A stretch of 37,047 nucleotides of DNA from Candidatus Stahliibacteriota bacterium (GCA_030609135.1 JAUWCU010000008.1:1-37047); one strand, 5' to 3'. Shown: positions 8,576 to 18,019, numbered from the stretch's first letter. Numbers and translations are program-made. Notes: generated from the sequence alone by a model not told the origin.

Positions 8576-8901
8576 TGGCATCACTTATGAAAAAATTATC
8601 TCACGATGTGAGATCGATGACAGTGATATAAGACCAGATTACGGTGATATATATCATTGACAGATGTTAGGCAAAAGATAAAACTATACCGTAGAAAAGA
8701 TAAAATTAGACTTGATTTTCGGTATAATTAGGCTCTAAAATGGACTATATTGATAACTTGAAAGATTCGGGTTAAATCTCGACCCTCCACAAATTATTGT
8801 AATGTCCTTAGGGATGTTTGTGAACACTTTCATACCTGCCACCGAAGTGTTCGGATTTGATACAATATCTTTCCCTGGACACAAGTATCTGGCATCTGTT
8901 C

Positions 8902-9174
8902 TTATGCTCTTAGCGGCATCTCTATTCGTAACAAATCGTTTCCATAAACTGCTATTGCCTTGTTTGCCACAACAGGAAAATGGAACGAAAGGTATTTTGC
9001 ATAATGAACGTCACCAGCTACTGCGAACAAAATTAAACACCTTGAACTAACCCGGAGTTTTATATTCTGCTGTGAAACACCTGGCAGAACAATTTCCACG
9101 GTTAAATTGTTCATCTGTTCATCAAAATAGGTGCACATATCAGGTTCTATTTTGTGCCTAATTCTTGTTTTTAT
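8902..9174 (-). CDS. Hsp20-like mini protein, paralogue of 18170..18442; expected start codon is ATA (possibly decayed)
   Basis: CTYFDEQMNNLTVEIVLPGVSQQNIKLRVSSRCLILFA resembles Hsp20 alpha-crystallin start; colinear with 18170..18442; SD GGAGGTG then TTTT then ATA. Confidence 0.55.
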   Translation of the reverse strand: MKTRIRHKIEPDMCTYFDEQMNNLTVEIVLPGVSQQNIKLRVSSRCLILFAVAGDVHYAKYLSFHFPVVANKAIAVYGNDLLRIEMPLRA

Positions 9175-9488
9175 AAAACACCTCCACGGATCTATTCTCC
9201 GTTCAAATACTAGCATCTAATATCTCGAACCTAGTATCTATTTTATTCTTACGCAAATTTCATACCAGTGCAAAAGTTACGATTTTTCAACATATTGATG
9301 TGATATCGTAACGACAATCGTATGACTGATGATACGCCCTTAATCACAATTGATACACCTATGCTATATAGTTTGACGCATTAAACGTTTAAACGGATTA
9401 CCCTTACTTTGGAAAATCTGGAGGAGCCGTCTATTCTCCGGTTCCCAGACCAATTGACAATCAATCATATATATAGATAATACATCCT

Positions 9489-11273
9489 ATGCATTGGCAT
9501 GACGATGAATTGATAAGCGAGGAAGAGACCAAGCCATCCAGGAAGAATTGGCGGATCATCAATAAGCTATTACCCTATTTTAGAAAATATAAAATAAAGA
9601 TCATTATTGCTTCAATCCTGCTTCTTTTCTCGACGCTATTGACCCTGGTCGGACCGATATTAATAAAGCGCGTTATTGATATCGAGATTCCTCAAAAAGA
9701 TATGCAAGGGTTATTGATAATTGCATCGATATACTTGGCAGTTCAGTTATTTATCATCCTGGTCAGATATTTCCAGGAGATCGAGATTCAAAAAGTCGGG
9801 GAAAAAGCAATCGCGGATCTTAAATCCGATCTTTTCGGACAATTACTTCATATTCCGGTTGCGCATTATGACCAGAACCCGGTCGGCAGGTTGATTTCCA
9901 GAGTCGATAGTGATACAGAAACGCTTAAGTACCTTTTTTCGCAGACTGCGGTCGTATTGATCCAGAACCTCGCGCTCATAATAGGGATGTCAATCGTGAT
10001 GATGATTGTAAATCTGCGGCTTTACCTATTGATCCTGATTATACTACCACCATTCTTATACATTTTCTGGTGGTTTGAACGGAGTGTCAGACCGGTTTAT
10101 CTGGCGGTGAGAAAGAAAGTCGCAGAAATAAACGGCTATATTATTGAGGTCCTGCACGGCTTGCCTATTGTGCAGGTATTCCAGCAAGAAGCGAATTTCA
10201 TCAAGAAAATCAATGAACTGGGCAAAGAAAAATATGAAGTAGAGCTTAAAGCGCTGTCTTACTGGTATCGGATCTGGTTCTTTGTTGATCTCGGTGAAGT
10301 CATCGGCGTCATCCTTGTTCTTGGTGTTGGCGGCATGTGGGCTTTAAAAGGAGTCATCACCATTGGCACGATATTTTTATTCGTCAGTTATATTACACGT
10401 CTTTTTAGCCCGCTGCGCCGATTATCTGATCAGATCAATGTTATTGAACGAGCTTTTGCATCAGCCGAGCGCGTATTTGAGATACTGGCCCAAAAACGTG
10501 AAGGAAAAAAACAGGAAAAAGAACTGGTTAAAACCTTAAAAACGCATATCGAGTTTAAAAACCTCAGTTTTTATTACGAAAACAAAAATTGGGTTCTCGA
10601 AGATCTGAATTTCAAGATAAGAAAGGGAGAGCGTATTGCCTTTGTCGGTGAAACTGGAGGTGGCAAGACTTCTATTGTTGCCCTTCTGCTAAAATTTTAT
10701 GATCCGCAGAAAGGAACGATTTTAATAGACAATACGTGCATTTCGAAGATTAACAGAAACTCGCTGCGTGCAATAATCGGATTCGTGCCCCAGGACGTAA
10801 TACTTTTCCCCGGTTCAATACTGGAAAACCTCCGCCTATTTGATGAGCAAATCCTGCCTCAAAGAGTAATCGACGCTGCAAACCGGGCGAATATACATGA
10901 TCGGATATGTCGCTTACCAAAAAGCTATGATACAAATATCATTGAGCAGGGCGTAAACCTGTCCTTTGGTGAAAGACAGCTATTATCCTATGCACGCGCA
11001 CTCGTATTTGATCCGGATATCCTCATCCTTGACGAAGCTACATCATCGGTCGATCCTGAAAGCGAGCGCTTAATACAGCAGGGGATGAAAGAACTTTTAA
11101 AAGGCCGGACCGCAATCATCATTGCGCATCGGCTCACAACTACAAGATTAGCTGATCGGGTTCTGGTAATCCACAAAGGTCAATTAATCGAGCAGGGAAC
11201 CCATGCAGATCTGCTTGGCAAAAAAGGTTATTACCACAAGCTTTACAAGTTACAGTACCTGAGTATAAAATGA
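9489..11273 (+). CDS. ABC exporter half-transporter A (TMD-NBD)
   Basis: Walker A GETGGGKT, Walker B ILILDEATS, variant signature LSFGERQ, H-loop AHRL. Confidence 0.95.
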   Translation: MHWHDDELISEEETKPSRKNWRIINKLLPYFRKYKIKIIIASILLLFSTLLTLVGPILIKRVIDIEIPQKDMQGLLIIASIYLAVQLFIILVRYFQEIEIQKVGEKAIADLKSDLFGQLLHIPVAHYDQNPVGRLISRVDSDTETLKYLFSQTAVVLIQNLALIIGMSIVMMIVNLRLYLLILIILPPFLYIFWWFERSVRPVYLAVRKKVAEINGYIIEVLHGLPIVQVFQQEANFIKKINELGKEKYEVELKALSYWYRIWFFVDLGEVIGVILVLGVGGMWALKGVITIGTIFLFVSYITRLFSPLRRLSDQINVIERAFASAERVFEILAQKREGKKQEKELVKTLKTHIEFKNLSFYYENKNWVLEDLNFKIRKGERIAFVGETGGGKTSIVALLLKFYDPQKGTILIDNTCISKINRNSLRAIIGFVPQDVILFPGSILENLRLFDEQILPQRVIDAANRANIHDRICRLPKSYDTNIIEQGVNLSFGERQLLSYARALVFDPDILILDEATSSVDPESERLIQQGMKELLKGRTAIIIAHRLTTTRLADRVLVIHKGQLIEQGTHADLLGKKGYYHKLYKLQYLSIK

Positions 11274-12991
11274 TGCAATCAATAAGTGACTATTGGAAAA
11301 AGAAAAAATCCTGGTTAGTATTTTTGATTTGCTTCACCCTGGTTAAAATTATTACTGTACTACTATTTCCTTATATCCTAAAAGACATAATCGACGGCAT
11401 AAAAACAGGTTTCAATGTACAGAACCTACTCCATTATGTATTGCTCCTTGGCGTGCTCGGTGTATTCCGCGCCCTTTTCAGTACCTTTCTTCCGTATTCG
11501 CGCGGCAGGATGAATGAAACATACCTGGTCGAAGAAAGAACCAGTCTTTTTTCAAGAATTCTCAAGAAAGGACATTCATTTACCAACCGCTTTCCAGGGG
11601 GCGATGTATTACAGCGGTTTGATCATGATTTGAGCGAATTATCCTGGTTTGCCTGTTCAGGGATCTTCCGTCCTATAGTAGCATCGATCACCGTGCTCGT
11701 GGCTCTTGTTTTTATGATACAGATAGATCTGTGGCTCACCATACTTGCGGCCATGCCGACAACCCTGGCGATCTTTGGCTGGCTGAAATTGAGCCCATAT
11801 GAATATAAATACTACCATATCTGGCGGGATAAAATGGCAAAGGTGAATAACCACCTCCAATCAAGTTTTTCCGGCATCAAACTGGTGAAATCCTATACAA
11901 TGGAAGAGAAAAACCATAAGCAATTCAAAACAATCCTGGCAAATAGAATCAAAGCCGCCGTCAAAGTAATAAGGATCGAGACCCTCATCCATACCCTGTT
12001 CACGGCAATTGAAGAAATCGGTATTATTTTTGTATTAATCTTTGGCGGCATCTTTATCATAAAAGGCAATATAACGATCGGTGAATTCATCGCCTTCAAT
12101 GCATATATCATTATTCTCCTTGACCCGATGATTACGATCGGCCATTTTTTTGTTTCAAAGAAAAGAGCCGAGGTCCAGAACGAACGCCTTGAGGAGGTGA
12201 AAAACTATCCGGTTGATGTAGTTGACAAGGGAGACTTAAAGAATATCACGTACGAAGAAATAAGTATGAAGGATGTTTCTTTCAAATACTCGAAGGATGC
12301 ATTAAAGACTCTCGATAAGATCAATTTAGCTATCCGGATCAGCAAGAAAATCGGTCTGGCCGGAACAGTTGGTTCAGGCAAAACCACGCTCATTAAATTG
12401 ATAATGAGAATAATAGATCCTACCGAAGGTAAAGTGAGCATGGGCAGGTTCGATATAAGAGATATCCCGCTTGCTGATTTGAGGTCTTTATATAGTTATG
12501 TTCCGCAAGAGCCGTCACTGTTTTCTGATACAATCGGGAATAATATAGGTTTTGGCAGAGAATGCAGTACAGATGAGTTGTCCCGTGCTATAAAACTTGC
12601 CCAGCTGACCAGTTTTGTTAAAAAACAAGCCGGAGGATTGGATGAATTGATCGGCGAAAAAGGACTGAAACTATCCGGCGGTGAAAAACAAAGGATGGCG
12701 ATTGCCCGGGCAATTCTAAAAAAACCAAAGATTCTTATCCTTGATGATGCTACTTCGAACCTTGATGCCGAGACCGAGCGAGAATTGGTTAATCAATTAT
12801 CCAGAGGCGCGGATACCACGCTGATCATTATCTCACACCGGCTTTCTATTCTTTCGGTCTGCGATTATATTTATACGATAGATCATGGTGTGATCATAGA
12901 ACAGGGCACACATGATGAGCTGCTTGGAAAAAAAGGGCTTTACTGCAAACTATATCAACATCAACTCATCGAAGAAGAACTCAGGAAATAA
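11270..12991 (+). CDS. ABC exporter half-transporter B (TMD-NBD), 4 bp ATGA overlap with A
   Basis: Walker A GTVGSGKTT, signature LSGGEKQ, Walker B ILILDDATS, H-loop SHRL. Confidence 0.95.
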   Translation: MMQSISDYWKKKKSWLVFLICFTLVKIITVLLFPYILKDIIDGIKTGFNVQNLLHYVLLLGVLGVFRALFSTFLPYSRGRMNETYLVEERTSLFSRILKKGHSFTNRFPGGDVLQRFDHDLSELSWFACSGIFRPIVASITVLVALVFMIQIDLWLTILAAMPTTLAIFGWLKLSPYEYKYYHIWRDKMAKVNNHLQSSFSGIKLVKSYTMEEKNHKQFKTILANRIKAAVKVIRIETLIHTLFTAIEEIGIIFVLIFGGIFIIKGNITIGEFIAFNAYIIILLDPMITIGHFFVSKKRAEVQNERLEEVKNYPVDVVDKGDLKNITYEEISMKDVSFKYSKDALKTLDKINLAIRISKKIGLAGTVGSGKTTLIKLIMRIIDPTEGKVSMGRFDIRDIPLADLRSLYSYVPQEPSLFSDTIGNNIGFGRECSTDELSRAIKLAQLTSFVKKQAGGLDELIGEKGLKLSGGEKQRMAIARAILKKPKILILDDATSNLDAETERELVNQLSRGADTTLIIISHRLSILSVCDYIYTIDHGVIIEQGTHDELLGKKGLYCKLYQHQLIEEELRK

Positions 12992-13129
12992 AGCACCCGA
13001 GCACCGAGGGGAAGATATGGGGTCAAACCTTTTTCCGAGTAACGGCGACAGAGAGTTTCGGAGTAATGGTGTCCAGCCAGTAGAAATCGCGGCGGGATAA
13101 ATAGTGTATAAGGCGCAAAATACAAAAAA

Positions 13130-13160
13130 CTGGATCGTCCGATCAAGTCGGACGATGACA
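13130..13160. repeat. Hairpin family H copy 1
   Basis: CTGG ATCGTCCGA TCAAG TCGGACGAT GACA. Confidence 0.9.
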
Positions 13161-13170
13161 GAGGGACAAT

Positions 13171-13277
13171 GGGGTCAAATCCACATTATACACGATAACG
13201 AGGGCAGGCAATAACGACAGATGATAGTCCGTTATATCGTAAATAACGAGACCAGGGATACTGGATACTAGTGGAAA
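13171..13277 (+). repeat. Repeat family A copy 2
   Basis: Near-identical to 8466..8575. Confidence 0.95.
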
Positions 13278-13299
13278 ATATGGCATTACCTTTTCTAAG

Positions 13300-13520
13300 A
13301 AATGGAGAAAGGGAGAAAGGGAGAAACGGAGAATGGGAGAAAGGGAGACACGGGGAAAGGGAGATACGGAGAAAGGGAGATACGGGGAAAGGGAGACACG
13401 GAGGAAAGGGAGAAACGGAGAATGGGAGATACGGAGAAAGGGAGATACGGGGAATGGGAGACACGGAGAATGGGAGACACGGAGATACGGGGAAAGGGAG
13501 ACACGGGGAAAGGGAGATAA
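13300..13520 (+). repeat. Degenerate purine-rich tandem repeat
   Basis: Repeats of GGGAGAtACGGaGAAA / GGGAGAcACGGgGAAA; open in all three + frames. Confidence 0.95.
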
Positions 13521-13635
13521 AAGCGTAAAGCGTAGGGCGTTGAGCGTAGGGCGTTTTTAATTATAAATTGCAGCAAATTCTAATTTACAAAACCATTCGA
13601 GATTTTAGATTTTGTAGAATGTCAAGTTGTAAATA

Positions 13636-13677
13636 TCGCTATAGTCTCGAGTCTAACGAAGTTAGAGAGAGGAAGTA
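13636..13677 (-). repeat. Repeat family B copy 1 (inverted)
   Basis: Reverse complement of TACTTCCTCTCTCTAACTTCGTTAGACTCGAGACTATAGCGA. Confidence 0.95.
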
Positions 13678-13835
13678 TTGAAATGCCGAAAGTCTCGTAG
13701 AGACCGAAGGTCTTGTAGAGGTCGTAGATCCTGTCGCAGATACCGAAGTACTGAGGGGAAGAATTGAAGGGACCTGCTATCTATTTTCTCATCCTATTTC
13801 ATTTCTCAGCTCTACACGAATATTCTTCTCAATGT

Positions 13836-14666
13836 CTAACGAATAATGATAAGTGATTTTGTGAATTGTTCTTTTTTTGTTTTAAGAACAATTTGATAGA
13901 CCCCAGAATCGAGTTCTTGCGGTGGGTGGTATGCAAAACCATGGATTGGTGTTATCTCTGAGTAGATAGTCTCAATATATCTTCCCAGATTGTCATAAAG
14001 AGAAAGTTCCACGTATTCATTTACTACATAACGATTTGAGAAAATCATCGTTGAATTCCTGCATGGATTTGGGGATGTTATTATCGCGTGAACTCTGTAG
14101 TTATTTGTATCGGATTGGGTTTCTTCGATATCTAATGTCCCCAAAGAAATTATCGTGAAATCAGTATCTGTACCCCACCCTACACTTGTACATGCAGCAT
14201 AGAGTGTAGTGGCATTATCATAAGTTAGATCACTAAGATGATCATTTGCATTAGATGGTCCATTATAATGATATACCCAATTAGTATCACCGTCAGCAGT
14301 TAGACTGATAATAATGCAATCATTCATAGAATTATAACTGCCATGACCAGCTGCGTATATATTGCCATCAGTAGCGACAATGATTGAGTTGGCAACATCG
14401 TTTAAATGATCGATAGCGTCATATGTGAAATCCCAGAGTAATACACCACTTTGACTGTATTTTAACACTGTGAAATCACGACCTGTTCCAATTCCTGTAC
14501 TATAACCGGCTGTATAAATATTTCCGTCTCCTCCATATGTGACCGAAATAGCCCCGTCTTCTGAATTTGCAGGTCCATTATATCTATAGATCCAATTTTC
14601 GGTTTGACATAACAGTATCACCGGCATAAATAAGAAAAGAATAGCGTAGAAATAGTTTGATCTCAT
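13836..14666 (-). CDS. Secreted SBBP-like repeat protein with C-terminal sorting-like domain
   Basis: Signal peptide; repeats DGNIYTAGYST.../DGNIYAAGHGSYNS...; C-term VELSLYDNLGRYIETIYS...LDSGVYQIVLKTKKEQFTKSLIIIR. Confidence 0.7.
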   Translation of the reverse strand: MRSNYFYAILFLFMPVILLCQTENWIYRYNGPANSEDGAISVTYGGDGNIYTAGYSTGIGTGRDFTVLKYSQSGVLLWDFTYDAIDHLNDVANSIIVATDGNIYAAGHGSYNSMNDCIIISLTADGDTNWVYHYNGPSNANDHLSDLTYDNATTLYAACTSVGWGTDTDFTIISLGTLDIEETQSDTNNYRVHAIITSPNPCRNSTMIFSNRYVVNEYVELSLYDNLGRYIETIYSEITPIHGFAYHPPQELDSGVYQIVLKTKKEQFTKSLIIIR

Positions 14667-14683
14667 GATCCTCCCCTAATTTC

Positions 14684-14712
14684 ATTATAGTATTGCTGAT
14701 GTCTTATGTCAA
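14684..14712 (-). promoter_or_regulatory. Consensus sigma70-type promoter TTGACA-17-TATAAT for 13836..14666
   Basis: Minus strand TTGACA(14712-14707), 17 nt, TATAAT(14689-14684), then SD GGGGAGG and ATG 14666. Confidence 0.8.
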
Positions 14713-14907
14713 GGTATAATCATCAGAAACTTGGACACATCTTTATCCCTTGATTTTGAATTTATCAAATGAACTCCTCACCTCTGAAACAATACTGAAA
14801 TGATATTCAGCACAAGGTTCAGGGTAGGCTCTTGTCCTCTCCTCAGAGAGGAGAGGGAAGTGATCAATTAATACGCCCTCTTCCTTTGTAGGAATGATTC
14901 AATCAAT

Positions 14908-15022
14908 TGTAGTTGCCCGATTTACCCCGTTAGATACATGGTGGTTTTAATAGTGCGGAGTTTCGACGAAGACAGTTATCTAACGGGGTGAATCGGGTAG
15001 TCCAATGAATTGGACAACTACA
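14908..15022. repeat. 115 bp palindrome
   Basis: TGTAGTTG CCCGATTTACCCCGTTAGATAC ... GTTATCTAACGGGGTGAATCGGG ... CAACTACA. Confidence 0.85.
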
Positions 15023-15027
15023 GTGCA

Positions 15028-15135
15028 GAGAGGAAAGTAACCAAATTAATACACCCTCTCCCTTTTCAAGGGAGAGGGATGGGTGAGGGTTTCCTAAAAT
15101 GTCTATTAAACAATGTGTCCAAGTTTCTGATAATC
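15028..15135 (+). repeat. Repeat family C, copy 2
   Basis: See 34..141. Confidence 0.95.
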
Positions 15136-15548
15136 ATACCTTGTATCGACGGCGAATTATTTGTGAAAAAGGTATAGATCTTGATATTCTACAAGATAAG
15201 TTTTGCACTGACGAACGAGGCGCAGAAATGAAACTAGGGGACGGGGTTGACTTTGTGGCAAAATTTTGGATAATGTACAAATGAGAAGGAAAATGAAGCG
15301 TAGAGAAATAATGAGCTGGGGTATAATTATTATTATCCTTGTAATAATTGCATGGATTGTTTGCGAAGTGGTTCGATAAAAGACAAGATGAAGTGTGGAA
15401 TATGGCATCACCTTTTCTGAGAAATGGAGAAACGGTTGTTTCGCAGATGAAAAAATTATTCCTTACGGAATTCGATTACATTGATAGACAAGAAGATTGC
15501 AGTGATAATACAGACACATGGGGTTACATATTGAAAATTGCCTCTCAT

Positions 15549-15590
15549 TACTTCCTCTCTCTAACTTCGTTAGACTCGAGACTATAGCGA
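15549..15590 (+). repeat. Repeat family B copy 2
   Basis: TACTTCCTCTCTCTAACTTCGTTAGACTCGAGACTATAGCGA. Confidence 0.95.
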
Positions 15591-15676
15591 GATCTACGAT
15601 GAGATCTTCGACAGGCAGTGATATTTCATATCGTCGATTACACAGATATTTGAATGGCGATGCCAAGGAGTATTAG

Positions 15677-16051
15677 GTGTTTTGTCCAAAATGTAAAGCT
15701 GAATATGTAGAAGGTATTAAGGTGTGTGCTGATTGTGATGTGCCGCTTGTTGATAAATTACCTGAAGAGAGAAAAGAAAAGACGAGATTAAAACAAACTC
15801 ATAAAGATGCGAAATTTGAAGAAGTTATTATTACATTCAATCAAGGTGAAATTGCGTTCATTAAATCTCTTCTGGATGATGCAGGTATTGAATATTATTT
15901 CAAAGGTGACTATTCTAATGTAGTACGTCCTTGGGCAGACCCGGTGAGATTGATGGTTAAAGATGACCAAGTGGAAGAGGCAATAAAGATTCTCAAAGAA
16001 TTAGATTTTGGTTCCGCTGGATGGCGCAGCGAACAAAACGAAGCAGAGTAA
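15677..16051 (+). CDS. Zinc-ribbon plus DUF2007-like (putative signal-transducing) protein, GTG start
   Basis: MFCPKCKAEYVEGIKVCADCDVPLV; C-term EIAFIKSLLDDAGIEYYFKGD...VRLMVKDDQVEEAIKILKEL; SD AAGGAG. Confidence 0.8.
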   Translation: MFCPKCKAEYVEGIKVCADCDVPLVDKLPEERKEKTRLKQTHKDAKFEEVIITFNQGEIAFIKSLLDDAGIEYYFKGDYSNVVRPWADPVRLMVKDDQVEEAIKILKELDFGSAGWRSEQNEAE

Positions 16052-16112
16052 CAAGACATGTGGAGATAATTCACGGGGGCAGGCGTTCAGGTGTTTATTG
16101 CGATGGGCATCC

Positions 16113-16361
16113 TTAACATGGTGTCTCTGTTCCGCACGGCATCGAAGATTTAGCAGCGAATAACTCTGATGCAGTCAGCAAACCTGCTCTGATTATCAGA
16201 GCAGCTGGAATTATTTCGTATACTGTGCCGTCGAGTTCGAGTGTGTTGTATTCCTTTGTTTCTCCGTCAGCACTCGGGTACGAAGCACACTGACGTTTAA
16301 CCAACTTACCGCCTAACAAATTTTCGAGAGCTTTGCCATTGATCAAAATATGGATAATCAA
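16113..16361 (-). CDS. Hypothetical ORF, possibly a decayed fragment
   Basis: Open 82 aa with plausible globular stretch NGKALENLLGGKLVKRQCASYPSADGETKEYNTLELDGTVYEIIP; no recognised family. Confidence 0.3.
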   Translation of the reverse strand: MIIHILINGKALENLLGGKLVKRQCASYPSADGETKEYNTLELDGTVYEIIPAALIIRAGLLTASELFAAKSSMPCGTETPC

Positions 16362-16487
16362 ATCATTAATGGCTGCGGAGAAAAAAATTCAGTTACTCAG
16401 GCAAGCTAAGTTTAAGGATGAAGAAGCTGTCAAAAAAATCGAAGCACTACTCAAGCTTCTAGATTAAATACCAGCGCACTGAAATAT

Positions 16488-17873
16488 CTACTTTTTCTTG
16501 CTTTGCTTATGCCGGTACATTGACTGGTCAGCAGTCAATAACAATTTATAAATAGTCTGAGGTTTATCAGGGTCATAGTATGCCCAGCCAATGCTCAGCT
16601 CAAGGATAAGCGGCAGTTTTGTTTTTTTATTGAATGAATCAAGGCTTTTTTGCAACCGAATATAAAGATCTTTGGCGCGGGTTGCGCCGGCTTCTGATGT
16701 CAATACCACAAATTCATCACCACCGATCCGGGCGATTATATCAGATCTGCGAAACGTAGTTTTAAGAATATTCGTTGTTTCGACCAGGGCCCGGTCACCG
16801 ATCGAATGACCGAATTCATCATTGATTTTTTTCAAATTATCGAGATCCGTAAATAGCAGGATGACGCCTTTTTTCTTACGACTGGCGATTTTTAGTTGAT
16901 GTTCAGCTAAGGTCATAAACCCACGCCGATTATATAATCCAGTAAGATCGTCAATCAGGGATAGGGCACGCAGCTGTTCTTCCTTATGCTTGCGTTCAGT
17001 GATATCTTCGATCACTCCGTCGATCCATTTCACCCTACCTTTGTCGTCACACTGGGCTTTTGCATAGATCGATACCCATATCGGCGTGCCGTCTTTTTTC
17101 TGCATTAATATTTCCCGGTTTCTAACGAAGTTTTTACGCCTTAATTCTTTGATAAGCCCGCGACGGTCTTTGCGATTATGATACAGGTCCAGGACCTGAA
17201 TTTTCAGTAATGATTTTACCGACCTGTATCCGAACATCTTCACCAATGCAGGGTTTACCTGAATGAAATGTCCTCCAGTATCGCCAGTTGTTCGAAATAC
17301 ACTGACATTTAGGTTCTCGACGATCGTTCGGAATCTGATATCGCTTTCACGCAGCGCTGTTTCCGCGGTTTTATGTTCGGTTATGTTCTGGGTAAGGATT
17401 ACTATTTGCTCAACCTTTTTATGTTTATCCTGGATCGCATAATAATATTGGGATATCCACATAGTGGCGCCGGTTTTTGGATGTTTTACCCTGAGCTCGG
17501 GGAGGAATAATTCACCGCCGTGGTCAAAAACCTTTTTGAATTTCGAGATGACATTTTTTAGATACGGATATCTTTTGACTAAAGGCCAATGCCTGGTTTT
17601 CTTATCATTTTCCTTGATCTGTCGGGTTGTGAGCCGCCAGATTTTTTTCCACGCTTTATTGACAAAAAACAGGTCACCTGCGCTATTTCGAATCGAAATA
17701 CCGACCGGTGAGTGTTCGAATAAAGCACGGTTCAAAACTTTACTGTGCCGCAGTTCTTCTTTGAGTTGTTCGTTCATGGTTTCAAGCTTGTCTATACGGC
17801 CGTCTAACCTATTAGATATTTTCTTGTGTCGCAATTTCGTACGGGATGATCGGTTACTGATTGTATTTTCCAT
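16488..17873 (-). CDS. PAS-PAS-GGDEF diguanylate cyclase
   Basis: Two PAS/PAC units (VKWIDGVIEDITERK), RRSDIIARIGGDEFVVL: GGDEF and RxxD I-site intact. Confidence 0.93.
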   Translation of the reverse strand: MENTISNRSSRTKLRHKKISNRLDGRIDKLETMNEQLKEELRHSKVLNRALFEHSPVGISIRNSAGDLFFVNKAWKKIWRLTTRQIKENDKKTRHWPLVKRYPYLKNVISKFKKVFDHGGELFLPELRVKHPKTGATMWISQYYYAIQDKHKKVEQIVILTQNITEHKTAETALRESDIRFRTIVENLNVSVFRTTGDTGGHFIQVNPALVKMFGYRSVKSLLKIQVLDLYHNRKDRRGLIKELRRKNFVRNREILMQKKDGTPIWVSIYAKAQCDDKGRVKWIDGVIEDITERKHKEEQLRALSLIDDLTGLYNRRGFMTLAEHQLKIASRKKKGVILLFTDLDNLKKINDEFGHSIGDRALVETTNILKTTFRRSDIIARIGGDEFVVLTSEAGATRAKDLYIRLQKSLDSFNKKTKLPLILELSIGWAYYDPDKPQTIYKLLLTADQSMYRHKQSKKK

Positions 17874-17940
17874 TCTACACTTTGGCTTTTGAATAATACA
17901 CCTTTTCTAATAAAAGTCAATACTTTCCGCCTCATTATAC

Positions 17941-17979
17941 TCCTCTCTCTAACTTCGTTAGACTCGAGACTATAGCGAT
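17941..17979 (+). repeat. Repeat family B copy 3
   Basis: TCCTCTCTCTAACTTCGTTAGACTCGAGACTATAGCGA. Confidence 0.95.
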
Positions 17980-18019
17980 ATTTTCGACAGGCGTAATGAC
18001 ATTTTAGGATTCCACATCT

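Larger units (their letters stand above)
14710..15143. mobile_element. 434 bp MITE-like segment bounded by 31 bp inverted repeats, no transposase
   Basis: caaggtataatcatcagaaacttggacacat (14710-14740) vs atgtgtccaagtttctgataatcataccttg (15113-15143), 29/31 inverted match. Confidence 0.55.

Noticed and set aside
8249-8584. 111 aa minus ORF containing repeat-A translation (VIYDITDYHLSLLPALVIVY)
   Set aside because: Arises from repeat A; overlaps HNH-like gene on the other strand. Same for 20091..20354.
8802-9050. 82 aa plus ORF
   Set aside because: Antisense to the Hsp20-like copy, whose frame is supported by the paralogue.
9381-9394. AAACGTTTAAAC near both Hsp20-like copies (also ~18127)
   Set aside because: Upstream in one case and downstream in the other; short AT-rich palindrome, likely chance.
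13300-13520. Possible CRISPR array
   Set aside because: Units are contiguous, degenerate and purine-rich; no unique spacers, no constant repeat length, no cas genes.
13271-13576. Multiple overlapping ORFs in both strands
   Set aside because: All are by-products of the stop-poor tandem repeat.
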